From Bacteroidales bacterium (GTDB taxonomy: Bacteria > Bacteroidota > Bacteroidia > Bacteroidales > UBA932): DNA of 56,138 bases. A program made the translations under genes and the position numbers. The stretch covers positions 1 through 56,138 of the forward strand of contig JAFTDJ010000043.1 of assembly GCA_017454265.1 (NCBI GenBank), read 5' to 3'. Positions within the stretch are counted from its first letter, which is position 1. Every line of letters starts with the position of its first letter. The notes under the pieces are model-generated. The model was not told where the DNA came from, did no database searches, and worked only from the letters and a program-made list of their open reading frames with translations. Shown piece by piece: positions 41,305-50,126 of the stretch.

Positions 41305-42849
41305 ATGCTGATCAGGATATGTGGCGCAAAATGTGTCGGAATTGAGGCGGTAAACGTCACGGTTGAAGTGAGCATAGACCGTGGTATAGGAATCCATCTC
41401 GTGGGCCTTGCCGATGTTGCCGTGAAAGAGAGCCTGCTCAGGACTACAACTGCCCTGCAGGCCCTTGGATATCATATCCCGGGCAAAAAAATAGTAATCA
41501 ACCTGGCGCCCGCAGATGTACATAAAAATGGAAGCGGTTACGACCTGCCTATTGCAATAGGTGTCATTGCGGCTTCGGAGCAATGCGCTTTGCCTTATGC
41601 CGGTAAATATATGATGATGGGCGAGCTGGGCCTTGACGGCAGTGTGCGCGGAATTCCCGGCGGACTGCTTTTTGCCGAACTGGCCGGGCAGGAAGGCATG
41701 GACGGGGTTATTCTCCCCTTGGACTCGGCCATGGAAGCCGCCGAACTTGAAAACACGAAAGTTTACGGTGTCGAGACCTTGAACGATGTGGTTCGAATAC
41801 TTTCTGGAGAAGAGTGTGATGAAATGCTGGTGACGAATTCACACAGCCCCGTATGCAAGCCCGCCGACATTCCTGATTTCTCGGATATCATCGGCCTGGA
41901 AGGCCCGAAAAGGGGGATGGAGATAGCTGCGGCAGGAGGGCACAACATTGCCATGATAGGCCCTCCCGGATCTGGAAAAAGCTCGCTTGCTAAGGCGTTG
42001 GTGGGTATTCTTCCCCCGATGAGCAGGGAAGAGAGCCTTGAGACTTCGAAGATATTCAGCATTGCAGGGAAAGGCAGCCTCCGTTACGGCCTCATAGATA
42101 CACGCCCGTTCAGGTCTCCTCACTATTCCGCATCTCTTGCGGCAATTATCGGCGGCGGGGGAGGAGACGGAATCGTACCGGGAGAAATCAGCCTGGCACA
42201 TAACGGAGTGCTTTTCCTGGATGAGGCGGCCCAGATGCCACGTAGCGTTGCAGAAGCCCTAAGAGCTCCTGTAGAAGACCGCAAGGTGGTGATTTCCCGC
42301 CTTAAGTCAAAGGTGGAATATCCGTCTTCCTTCATGCTTGTACTGGCATCGAATCCATGTCCTTGCGGTTATTGGGGCGTCGGGGACAGATGCACTTGCA
42401 CTCCCACGCAGAGGCTGAATTATCTCTCGCGGCTGAGTGGCCCGATGATGGACAGGATAGACATTCATCTGTCCGTTCCAAATATCAGCGCCGCCGAGTT
42501 GAAACGGCTTAAGTCTGCTGTGACTCCGGAGCCGAGCTCGGTTGTGGCGGCCAGGGTAAAAGCGGCGCGCGGGCTCCAGCATAGGAGATTCATAGGGGAG
42601 AACATCAACTCAAACGCCGAAATGGGAAATAAACATATAGAGCGCTTCTGCCTGCTCGACGAGGAATGCAACGCTTTGCTCATGTCTATAATGGAGCGCA
42701 TGGGATTCTCTATGCGGGCATATTTCAGAATAATCAAAGTGGCGAGGACCATTGCCGATCTTGCAGCATCGGAATGCATTCGTCCGGTGCATATTTCGGA
42801 AGCCGCCAGTTTCCGTTATCTGGACCGTGTGGGCACTGTCAGATTCTAA
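41305..42849 (+). CDS. comM: ComM/YifB-type Mg-chelatase-like AAA ATPase
   Basis: The 514-residue protein has an N-terminal Lon-protease-like domain (about 1-170), then the P-loop GPPGSGKSSLAKAL, the Walker B FLDEAAQMP and the CPCGYWGVGDRCTCTP zinc-like cluster. It ends with the family's C-terminal helical part (HISEAASFRYLDRV). ComM is a hexameric helicase that promotes branch migration during natural transformation. It is the second gene of a short operon with the lipoprotein at 40125. Confidence 0.93.
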   Translation: MLIRICGAKCVGIEAVNVTVEVSIDRGIGIHLVGLADVAVKESLLRTTTALQALGYHIPGKKIVINLAPADVHKNGSGYDLPIAIGVIAASEQCALPYAGKYMMMGELGLDGSVRGIPGGLLFAELAGQEGMDGVILPLDSAMEAAELENTKVYGVETLNDVVRILSGEECDEMLVTNSHSPVCKPADIPDFSDIIGLEGPKRGMEIAAAGGHNIAMIGPPGSGKSSLAKALVGILPPMSREESLETSKIFSIAGKGSLRYGLIDTRPFRSPHYSASLAAIIGGGGGDGIVPGEISLAHNGVLFLDEAAQMPRSVAEALRAPVEDRKVVISRLKSKVEYPSSFMLVLASNPCPCGYWGVGDRCTCTPTQRLNYLSRLSGPMMDRIDIHLSVPNISAAELKRLKSAVTPEPSSVVAARVKAARGLQHRRFIGENINSNAEMGNKHIERFCLLDEECNALLMSIMERMGFSMRAYFRIIKVARTIADLAASECIRPVHISEAASFRYLDRVGTVRF

Positions 42850-42857
42850 ATAATTGT

Positions 42858-42865
42858 TATATTTG
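42858..42865 (+). promoter_or_regulatory. -7 box directly before the aldolase ATG
   Basis: TATATTTG is an exact match, and the ATG begins 4 bases after it at 42869. The transcription start would therefore fall on or next to the start codon, so a leaderless mRNA is predicted. Confidence 0.45.
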
Positions 42866-42868
42866 CAT

Positions 42869-43549
42869 ATGCTACGACTCAAACAGCAGGTACTGGCCGC
42901 CAATCTGGAACTGGTCCGCGCGGGACTGGTCATTTACACCTGGGGTAATGTTTCAGGTATAGACCGCGAACGCGGGCTTGTGGTCATAAAGCCGAGCGGC
43001 GTACCGTATGATAAATTGACTGCGGAGGACCTTGTCGTCGTCGACCTTCAGGGAAATGTGGTCGAGGGCCGTCTCAAGCCGTCTTCCGATACTCCTACCC
43101 ATCTGGAATTGTACAAGGCATTTCCCTCAATCGGCGGAGTGGCCCATACTCATTCGTCCTGCGCTACGTCCTGGGCTCAGGCCGGGCTTGACCTTCCTTG
43201 TCTTGGAACTACGCACGCCGACTATTTCCACGGCAGCGTTCCCTGCACGGAAGATCTCAGCGCGGCAGAGCTGGCATCGGACTACGAAAGGCAGACAGGG
43301 CTTGCAATCGTGCGCCGTTTTGCCGGGCTCAATCCCGAATATACACCTGGAGTCCTTGTGCGCAGCCACGGCCCTTTCACCTGGGGAAAGGATGCCGGGG
43401 AAGCCGTATATCACTCCGCCGTATTGGAAGAAGTGGCAAAGACTGCGGCACTCACGCTTCAGCTCAATCCGGAAGCCGCTTGCGACCAGGCCCTGATAGA
43501 CAGGCATTTCTTCCGTAAGCACGGACCGAAAGCTACATACGGCCAATGA
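42869..43549 (+). CDS. araD: L-ribulose-5-phosphate 4-epimerase / class II aldolase family protein
   Basis: The 226-residue protein begins MLRLKQQVLAANLELVRAGL and continues WGNVSG, KPSGVPYD, then VAHTHSSCATSWAQ (metal-binding HTH), HADYFHGSVPCT and VRSHGPFTWG. It is nearest to AraD-type epimerases that interconvert L-ribulose and D-xylulose 5-phosphate; closely related aldolases act on other sugar phosphates, so the symbol is tentative. ATG 42869 is used because the -7 box covers the upstream TTG frame start. The stop overlaps tsaE as ATGA. Confidence 0.83.
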   Translation: MLRLKQQVLAANLELVRAGLVIYTWGNVSGIDRERGLVVIKPSGVPYDKLTAEDLVVVDLQGNVVEGRLKPSSDTPTHLELYKAFPSIGGVAHTHSSCATSWAQAGLDLPCLGTTHADYFHGSVPCTEDLSAAELASDYERQTGLAIVRRFAGLNPEYTPGVLVRSHGPFTWGKDAGEAVYHSAVLEEVAKTAALTLQLNPEAACDQALIDRHFFRKHGPKATYGQ

Positions 43550-43971
43550 AACACGAGATACTGATTCCCGGCTTGGATTCCATCGACCGGGCTGCAGTTC
43601 AGTTCCTTAAAGAGATAGGGGACAGCCGCATCGTGGCTTTCTATGCTCCGATGGGAGCGGGTAAAACCACTTTCACTACAGCCTTGTGCAAGGTGCTTGG
43701 GGTTAATTCCGATGCGGTGAGTTCCCCCACTTTTGCGATTGTGAACGAATATGTCTCCGGGAGCGGGGAACCGGTGTATCACTTTGATTTCTACCGTATA
43801 GAGACTCCCGCCGAGGCATTGGACATAGGGCTCTATGACTATCTGGACAGCGGCGCCCTGTGTATAATGGAGTGGCCGGAAAATATTGAGGGCCTCTTGC
43901 CGGAAGAGACCCTCAAAGTGAGTATTACGGTAGAGCCGGACGGCTCCCGCCGCATCAGTTGGGATAATTGA
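43546..43971 (+). CDS. tsaE: tRNA threonylcarbamoyladenosine biosynthesis ATPase TsaE
   Basis: The 141-residue P-loop protein has APMGAGKTTFTTAL at about residues 34-47, SSPTFAIVNEY and YHFDFYRI, the TsaE signature motifs. It acts with TsaB and TsaD to make the t6A37 modification in tRNAs that read ANN codons, an essential process. It is coupled to the aldolase gene by a 4-base overlap; its 3' end overlaps the convergent sulfatase by 17 bases. Confidence 0.95.
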   Translation: MKHEILIPGLDSIDRAAVQFLKEIGDSRIVAFYAPMGAGKTTFTTALCKVLGVNSDAVSSPTFAIVNEYVSGSGEPVYHFDFYRIETPAEALDIGLYDYLDSGALCIMEWPENIEGLLPEETLKVSITVEPDGSRRISWDN

Positions 43972-45490
43972 TATCTATCTTGAACTTGTCTATATCCAGC
44001 ACCGGCTCGGTGTGATTGTCGCGGACAATCTGCCACATCTTCTCAACAATTTCCGGATTTTCGGCCGACACGTCCTTGGTCTCGCGGGGGTCTGCAACGA
44101 TGTTGTATAGTTCCATCCTGTTGTTGCCCTTGCCGGCTTTCTTCAGCAGGCCTTTCCATTCGCCAATACGGACGGCTACCCAGCCCTTGCCGCCGGGGAA
44201 TTCCCAGTACAAATATTCGTGCTCCTGCTGCTCCTTGTCTTTGCCAAGAATGGTGGGCACGAAGGAGATGCCGTCGTTGGCGGGAGCTTCAACCCCAGCA
44301 AGCTCTGCAAACGTGGGCATGAGGTCTGCAAAATAAGCTATATGACCGCTCCTGCGTGCCTTGATGCGGTCGCCCCAGGAGAGAACGAAAGGCATGCGGA
44401 TGCCGCCCTCGTGCAGGGAACTCTTGCCCCATCCTGCAGCGCAGCTGAAAGGACCGCCGCTCTGGAAGTACTCCATGGGGGAGTTGCCGTTGTGTGCGGG
44501 GCCGTTGTCGGAGGTGACGATGAATATGGTGTTGTTCCATACTCCAAGTTCCTTAAGCTTGGCGACAAGCTTGCCGACCTGGGTGTCGATATGCGTCACC
44601 ATGGCAGCGTAAGTCGCGAGGGGATAGCGGCTTGGCAGGTACATTCCACCATCGGTGCGGGGCTCTTCATCACCCAGTTTGTTAACATAGTACATAACCT
44701 CATCTTCCGGTGCCTGCACGGCGCTGTGGGGAACGGTCGTAGTCCACATTGCGAAGAAAGGACCACCTGCGTTTTCCACTATGAAGTTCTCCAGCTTGTC
44801 GTACATAAGGTCGCAGCTGTAATACTCGCCGCCGTACTGCCTGTAGCTTTCGGGGTCGCGGGGGTCAAGGCCTTCGGGAAGCGGTTCGCCCTGCATTACG
44901 GTCTTGTTGCCGGTGGCAATCTTTTTGTCGTTTTCCCAGAGGTAGGCGGGATAATAGGAATGGGCCAGGGCCTGACAGTTGAAACCGTAGAAATAGTCGA
45001 ATCCCATTTTGTTAGGAGTGGACTCGCTGGACGGGAAGCCCAGGCCCCATTTGCCCACCATTGCCGTTTTGTAGCCGGCTTCCTGCATCATTTTGCCGAT
45101 GGTAGGGGTGCCTGCAAGCATAGGCAGCTGGCCTTCGTCCGTATCGTCCAGGAAGAGCGCGTTCCAACCGCGGTCGTCGCTGGGTTTGAAATGCTCTTCA
45201 TTGTTGCGAATCTGGCTGTGGCCCATATGCTGGCCGGTTACGATGCAGCAGCGGGAAGGGGCCGAAAGCGGTGCCGCGGAATACATGTCCGTGAAGAGTA
45301 TTCCGCGTGATGCCAGGGCGTCGATGTTGGGAGTCTCGATTTTCTGCTGCCCGTAGCAGCCCAGGTCGCCGTATCCCAGGTCGTCGAACATCAGATAAAT
45401 GATATTGGGTTTTTCGGGGAGTTTGTCTGCGGCCGTGCAACCACAGGCGGCAGCTGCAGCAGCCGCGAGAACAATTTTATTGGTTTTCAT
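43955..45490 (-). CDS. sulfatase with serine-type active site (family S1), second copy
   Basis: The 511-residue lipoprotein-like protein (CGC near residue 16) has PNIIYLMFDDLGYGDLGCYG and SAPSR at about 76-80, Ser-type like the paralogue at 28691, to which it is similar along its whole length. HEGGIRMPF and TSDNGPAH are present too. It is transcribed away from the symporter gene, and the region between carries the inverted repeat at 45508-45534. It probably removes sulfate from a glycan fragment; the target is unknown. Confidence 0.92.
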   Translation of the reverse strand: MKTNKIVLAAAAAAACGCTAADKLPEKPNIIYLMFDDLGYGDLGCYGQQKIETPNIDALASRGILFTDMYSAAPLSAPSRCCIVTGQHMGHSQIRNNEEHFKPSDDRGWNALFLDDTDEGQLPMLAGTPTIGKMMQEAGYKTAMVGKWGLGFPSSESTPNKMGFDYFYGFNCQALAHSYYPAYLWENDKKIATGNKTVMQGEPLPEGLDPRDPESYRQYGGEYYSCDLMYDKLENFIVENAGGPFFAMWTTTVPHSAVQAPEDEVMYYVNKLGDEEPRTDGGMYLPSRYPLATYAAMVTHIDTQVGKLVAKLKELGVWNNTIFIVTSDNGPAHNGNSPMEYFQSGGPFSCAAGWGKSSLHEGGIRMPFVLSWGDRIKARRSGHIAYFADLMPTFAELAGVEAPANDGISFVPTILGKDKEQQEHEYLYWEFPGGKGWVAVRIGEWKGLLKKAGKGNNRMELYNIVADPRETKDVSAENPEIVEKMWQIVRDNHTEPVLDIDKFKIDINYPN

Positions 45491-45507
45491 AATGAAGCAA
45501 TATTAGC

Positions 45508-45544
45508 GATTATTTGCGGATTCTGCAAATAATCCTTATTTTTG
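45508..45544. promoter_or_regulatory. divergent promoter region with a perfect 10-base inverted repeat
   Basis: GATTATTTGC (45508-45517) and GCAAATAATC (45525-45534) are exact complements with a 7-base spacer. TATTTTTG at 45537-45544 is a -7 box for the symporter gene. The sulfatase starts at 45490 in the other direction. The repeat is well placed for a regulator that controls both. Confidence 0.5.
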
Positions 45545-45565
45545 CTTGGATAAACTATAAACAAT

Positions 45566-47149
45566 ATGGCTTTTGTAGATTGGCTGATCGTAGCGATATT
45601 CTTGTGTGCACTCGTCACCATCGGCTACCTCTTCTCGCACAAAAACAAAAACATTGAGGATTATTTTGTTGCGGGGCGTTCCATGCCCGGGTGGCTTGTG
45701 GCCATCGCGGCAACTGGAACCACCATCAGCGCAGGCACCTTCGTGGGCTCGCCGGAACTCGGCTTCAACACCAACCTCACTTACGTCCTGAACCTGCTCG
45801 GTTCCATCGTGGGAGGATGCCTGGTGGCGGCGCTCATCCTGCCCAAACTCTACAACGCAAAGACTATAACCATTTACGGATTCATAGGCGACCGCTTCGG
45901 CGAGAGCTCCAAGCAGGCCAATTCGGTCATGTTCCTGATCGGCCAGCTGCTCACAAGCGGCAGCCGCCTCTTCATTGCGGCCATTGCCATCAGCGTCATA
46001 GCCTTCGGCAGCATACAGTTCCAGTTCATGGTATGGAGCATAATAATCCTCGGAGTGGTCTCTACCTTCTATACCATGATGGGCGGCATCAAGGGCCTGT
46101 TGTACATAGATACCTTCCAGACGCTCCTTATGATTTTCACCGGCGTTGTAGGCCTGGTGATTATAGCCTGCGACCTTAACGGTTTGAGCCTCAGGGAGGT
46201 ATGGCAGACTCTCACGGCCGACGGAATGGTGAAGGCGCCGGCCGCGGCCGGAGTTGCCCCGGGCATGGCGGCGGACGGCACCCTCAGCGGCTGGGTTCCC
46301 GGCAACAAAGTGCAGATGTTCGACCCCAGCGTCGATTTCTCCAAGCCTTACACTATCCTCGGCGGCCTTATCGGCGTGGCCTTCTTCAAGATTGCCCAGT
46401 ACACCACGGACCAGGAGTTCGTACAGCGCCAGCTCGCCTGCAAGGACGTGCGCAAAGCCGGCGGCTCGCTCGTAGCCTCGCAGCTTATCGCCCTTCCGGT
46501 CGTGCTCATCTTCCTCTGCATCGGCCTGCTGCTGTATGTTAAGTATATCCACGACCCCGCATGCGACGGAGCCCTGAGCACCGCCTTCTTCAGCGACGCC
46601 CGCGATATCTTCCCTCAGTACATCAAGAATCACATTCCCGTGGGCGTGCGCGGCCTCATGATCACCGGCCTGCTCGCTGCGGCCCTTTCCAGCTTCAACT
46701 CTGCCATCAACTCCATGGCCTCCAGCTTCGTAGCCGACCTTTACCTGCCCCTCCGTGAGAAAAGAGGCAAGGCCGTGAAAAGCGACAAGGACCAGATTTC
46801 ATCTTCCCGCTGGATGGTGGGTCTCATGGGTATGATGCTCACCTGCTTCGCCATCGTCACCTGCGTGATGCAGCAGAGCAGCGGACTCAATCTCGTGGAC
46901 TTCGCCACCGGCATCATGTGCTTCGCGTACGCCGGCATGATAGGCGTCTTCCTCACAGCTATCTTTACCAAGAGGGGCAACTCCAGGAGTGTGATTGCCG
47001 CTCTGGTGGTGGGCGCGCTCATCATCATCCCGCTTATGTTCCAGAAGGAATTCTTCGGCCACAACTACATCGCATGGACCTGGTGGTGCCCTATAGGCGG
47101 TATCATTTCAACACTTGTGTGTATGGCCGGCAAACCAAAGAAAGTATGA
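45566..47149 (+). CDS. sodium:solute symporter (SSS family)
   Basis: The 527-residue protein has about 13 hydrophobic helices. It has IEDYFVAGRSMPGWLVAIAATGTTISAGTFVG near residue 32, and the GRSMPGW and SAGTF stretches are hallmarks of the SSS family. FNSAINSMASSFVADLY lies at about 378-394. It imports a solute with Na+. Related proteins take up sialic acid, sugars or other organic acids; the substrate cannot be told. It is co-translated with a phosphoesterase (ATGA overlap) and divergent from a sulfatase, so the solute may be a product of sulfated glycans. Confidence 0.92.
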   Translation: MAFVDWLIVAIFLCALVTIGYLFSHKNKNIEDYFVAGRSMPGWLVAIAATGTTISAGTFVGSPELGFNTNLTYVLNLLGSIVGGCLVAALILPKLYNAKTITIYGFIGDRFGESSKQANSVMFLIGQLLTSGSRLFIAAIAISVIAFGSIQFQFMVWSIIILGVVSTFYTMMGGIKGLLYIDTFQTLLMIFTGVVGLVIIACDLNGLSLREVWQTLTADGMVKAPAAAGVAPGMAADGTLSGWVPGNKVQMFDPSVDFSKPYTILGGLIGVAFFKIAQYTTDQEFVQRQLACKDVRKAGGSLVASQLIALPVVLIFLCIGLLLYVKYIHDPACDGALSTAFFSDARDIFPQYIKNHIPVGVRGLMITGLLAAALSSFNSAINSMASSFVADLYLPLREKRGKAVKSDKDQISSSRWMVGLMGMMLTCFAIVTCVMQQSSGLNLVDFATGIMCFAYAGMIGVFLTAIFTKRGNSRSVIAALVVGALIIIPLMFQKEFFGHNYIAWTWWCPIGGIISTLVCMAGKPKKV

Positions 47150-48774
47150 AACGAGTAATTATAATAGTCGCGTCGCTCTGCATGGGCGGCGCGGTTGCAT
47201 TCGCAGGCAATATCAGCGGCCGGGTTATCTGCGGCGGCCATCCTGTGACCGGAGTACCGGTTTCCGACGGCAAGGATATAGTGCTTACCGATAGCAATGG
47301 CCGTTATTCCATAGACTCCGACAAGCAGGACGGAACAGTATTCGTGATAACGCCTTCGGGCTACATTGCACGCAGTCTGGATGGCCTGAGGCCGGGGTTC
47401 TGGCAGCCTTTGCACTTGCCGGCCGGGCAGGAAGAGATTCACGATTTCGTGCTCGAAAAGCAAAGCCAGAAGCGCTATTCCATGATACTCCTGGCCGACA
47501 TGCACCTTTCCAACGATCCGGCCCGCGACGACATAAGGCGTTTCCGTACTGAGGTTATGCCCGTCGTGCGGAGTCTGGCCGCAGATGCCGCCGGCACTGT
47601 ATATACGGCCAATCTCGGAGACACTACCCACGACATCTACTGGGGCGAGTTCAACTTCAACGAATCTGACGGCCTGCGTCTCCTGCAGGACATCTGCTAT
47701 CCTACTCCCATGTACACGATAATGGGCAACCACGACCACGATCCGTCGATAGTCGGCGAAGACGTGGACCGCAGGTCGGGCTGGCGCGAGGTGGACTGCT
47801 GGGGCCCCGGGCAGTACTCCGTGAATATAGGAGACGACCACTGGATTTTCCTGGATAACATCTTCTATGTGAACGTTGAGGGTAAGGGCAAGAAGGCTCC
47901 CGGAGTGAAAGGCGACAGGAGTTACAAGCATATTCTCACCGAGGAGCAGTTCCTCTGGCTGGAAAAGGACCTCTCCCTTGTAGATGAGGACTCAAGGATA
48001 TATATCTGCACTCACGCTCCCGTGTTGTATTCCGGAGGAAAGAACTCTCTCCTTATGCCCAGGGAGCAGGCGGACAGGCTCAACGCCCTTCTTTCCCCGT
48101 TCTCCCAGGACGTTACGGTCTTTTCCGGCCATATACACCGTAACGACATCCTGGACCATCCGGACTACCCCCGCCTGCACCAGCGTTCGCTTCCTGCGAC
48201 TTCGGGCATCATGTGGACGACGCCGGTTGACTGGCCGCTTTACAGCAGCGACGGTTCCGATGCCGGCATATGGGTAGGTGAGTTCGAGTCGGGGAAGGCC
48301 CCGGAATACAGGCTCCATACCTACAGGTACGGTGAACGTTATTATCGTTTTTACGACCTCAATAAAGTGGGAGAGGCATACCGGGACAGTGAGGGAATCA
48401 AAAAGCAGCAGGAACTTTATTCCGACACCAGGCTTGACTACGGCCAGAAGAAGTGGCGTAATTATGTAATGTTCAATTACTGGGGCTGGGAGCCGGGAGA
48501 CAGGGTGGAGATGTACGAAAAGGGCAAGCGGCTCAAGGTGGAGAATACGGGCTACGAGGATCCGGTCAAGAACTTCGCATACGAACTTCCCCGGGTGATG
48601 AATCCCTATAAGCACAGCCGGAAGTCTTCCCGCGACATTACTTATCATATGTACGGAACAAAGACTTCGTCTGCAAAGACTCCTGTGACGGTGCGCGTCT
48701 ATGCCGCCGACGGGACCCTCAAGCACGAGGAGACTTTCCAGAGACCTTATCCCTTCAATCCTTCAGGAAAATAG
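47146..48774 (+). CDS. calcineurin-like metallophosphoesterase with N- and C-terminal domains
   Basis: From ATG 47146 the product is 542 residues with a signal peptide (AVAFAG). An N-terminal MetallophosN-like beta domain (about 22-105) is followed by the phosphoesterase core with LLADMHLSND, NLGDTTHD, MGNHDHD, ICTHAP and FSGHIH, that is, the full set of metal ligands. The last 150 residues form a MetallophosC-like domain. A periplasmic phosphoesterase whose substrate is probably linked to the solute of the upstream symporter. The ATG overlaps the symporter stop. Confidence 0.9.
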   Translation: MKRVIIIVASLCMGGAVAFAGNISGRVICGGHPVTGVPVSDGKDIVLTDSNGRYSIDSDKQDGTVFVITPSGYIARSLDGLRPGFWQPLHLPAGQEEIHDFVLEKQSQKRYSMILLADMHLSNDPARDDIRRFRTEVMPVVRSLAADAAGTVYTANLGDTTHDIYWGEFNFNESDGLRLLQDICYPTPMYTIMGNHDHDPSIVGEDVDRRSGWREVDCWGPGQYSVNIGDDHWIFLDNIFYVNVEGKGKKAPGVKGDRSYKHILTEEQFLWLEKDLSLVDEDSRIYICTHAPVLYSGGKNSLLMPREQADRLNALLSPFSQDVTVFSGHIHRNDILDHPDYPRLHQRSLPATSGIMWTTPVDWPLYSSDGSDAGIWVGEFESGKAPEYRLHTYRYGERYYRFYDLNKVGEAYRDSEGIKKQQELYSDTRLDYGQKKWRNYVMFNYWGWEPGDRVEMYEKGKRLKVENTGYEDPVKNFAYELPRVMNPYKHSRKSSRDITYHMYGTKTSSAKTPVTVRVYAADGTLKHEETFQRPYPFNPSGK

Positions 48775-48777
48775 CCG

Positions 48778-50031
48778 CTACAGCAGCGAAGCGATGATGT
48801 CGTCGGCTACGAACCAGCGTTCTTCTGGAATGCGGCCGTAGCCGGGGATTCCTTCCGCCGTGCGCAGTCCCAGCATAATCCGCTCTTCGCGAATCTCTTC
48901 CTCGCTCAGCACTTCCGACTCCGCCGTCCAGCCGTCCGGCTGGCAGCTGTTCCAGCTGCGGACAGCTGGCGCTGTCCGCAGCGGACTATCATCCCCCTGC
49001 ACCCCCAGGGGAGAAGGGGAAGGTTCCCCTTCCGCTGCTGAAGCAGCTATCCCCTCTGTCGCTTCGCTCCAAGAAGGCGCTGTCCGCAGCGGACCTATAG
49101 TAGTTATTCGCTGCGGCTCATACCGGAGCGGAGCGACGCAGGGGGTGTCGGGGGGAACGCCCCCCGTGCCCTTGGGGGCAGCAGCGCAGCTGCGGGGGAT
49201 AGTAGTTATTCGCTGCGGCTCATACCGCAGCGAATGTGCAGCGGGCCCGAGTCCTACATACGGGGCGCGGGTCCAGTAGGCGCTGTTGTGAATGGCACGG
49301 TAACCGGGAAGGGCCCAGTTGGAAATCTCGTAGTGCTCGTATCCGGCAGAACGTAACACATTGCAGATGAGACAGTACTGCGCTTCGCACAGCTCGTCGG
49401 AAAGCTCGGTATAACAGCCCCCGCGCGCCATCTTTCCGAGCGTGCTGCCTTCTTCTATGCTTAGTTGATATGCGGATATGTGTTCAGGATGCCAGTCTGT
49501 CAACTCTGTGAGCGTGGCTTCGAGCATTGCATTGCTGAGACCTCCGATTCCGAAAATGATATCTATGCTGATGTTGTCGAAACCGGCTGCGCGAAGGCGT
49601 CTGAAAGCTTCGCGGGCTCCATCTGCATCGTGCCTGCGGTTCATCCAGTGCAGCATGCCGTTGTCCAGCGACTGCACTCCCATACTTACCCTGTTCACGC
49701 CCAGGGACTTAAGGGCCCGGGCATATTCGGGGGTGATATCGTCCGGGTTGACTTCTACCGTCCATTCTTTCCAGGAACGACCTCCGCAGGCATCGGCGAT
49801 ACGCCCCAGAACGCCTGGAGGCAGCACCGACGGGGTGCCGCCGCCGAAGTACAGGGTATCTACGGCAGACGTGGCGGTTATTTCGTCCCGTCGCTCCATG
49901 GCTTCGCGGCATACTCCGTCGGCCCACCTGGAGAGTACGCTGCTGTCCAGGGATGACAGGGCGCAACTATAAAAGTCGCAGTAGATACAGCGACTTTTAC
50001 AGAACGGTACGTGTACGTAGATCATTGGCAA
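48778..50031 (-). CDS. hemW: HemW-like radical SAM protein with an in-frame insert and short C-terminus
   Basis: The 417-residue protein begins MPMIYVHVPFCKSRCIYCDFYS, with the radical SAM CxxxCxxC cluster, followed by LYFGGGTPSVLPPG and the usual HemW core. HemW is a heme chaperone; the older name is coproporphyrinogen oxidase-like. Residues about 268-355, between GLGPAAHSLR and EEEIREERIMLGLRT, carry a repeat-coded insert (48965-49230) in which LRYEPQRITTI occurs twice. The C-terminal domain after LRTAEGIPGYG is shorter than normal and goes almost directly into RWFVADDIIASLL. Whether the protein still works is uncertain. Confidence 0.85.
   Translation of the reverse strand: MPMIYVHVPFCKSRCIYCDFYSCALSSLDSSVLSRWADGVCREAMERRDEITATSAVDTLYFGGGTPSVLPPGVLGRIADACGGRSWKEWTVEVNPDDITPEYARALKSLGVNRVSMGVQSLDNGMLHWMNRRHDADGAREAFRRLRAAGFDNISIDIIFGIGGLSNAMLEATLTELTDWHPEHISAYQLSIEEGSTLGKMARGGCYTELSDELCEAQYCLICNVLRSAGYEHYEISNWALPGYRAIHNSAYWTRAPYVGLGPAAHSLRYEPQRITTIPRSCAAAPKGTGGVPPDTPCVAPLRYEPQRITTIGPLRTAPSWSEATEGIAASAAEGEPSPSPLGVQGDDSPLRTAPAVRSWNSCQPDGWTAESEVLSEEEIREERIMLGLRTAEGIPGYGRIPEERWFVADDIIASLL
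48965..49230. repeat. repeat insert inside hemW
   Basis: GGCGCTGTCCGCAGCGGAC occurs at 48968-48986 and 49076-49094, and a 29-base block (beginning ATAGTAGTTATTCGC) at 49097-49125 and 49199-49227. The offsets are 108 and 102 bases, both multiples of three. It includes GGGGGGAACGCCCCCC, which is also seen in shorter form at 50074-50091. Confidence 0.75.
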
Positions 50032-50044
50032 GCGGTTAGGGAAC

Positions 50045-50126
50045 GAAGCGACACAGGGGAGTTTGAGGGGGAACGCCCCCTCATTATTAGTAGCAGCTGT
50101 TGCGAAGCGTCAGCGGAGCAACAGCT
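50045..50126. repeat. repeat copy between hemW and the coiled-coil gene
   Basis: GAGGGGG-AACG-CCCCCTC (50074-50091) repeats the hairpin of the hemW insert, and GAAGCGACACAGGGG resembles GAGCGACGCAGGGG there. AGCTGTTGC (50095-50103) and GCAACAGCT (50118-50126) form a second stem that covers the end of the coiled-coil gene and may end its transcript. Confidence 0.55.
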
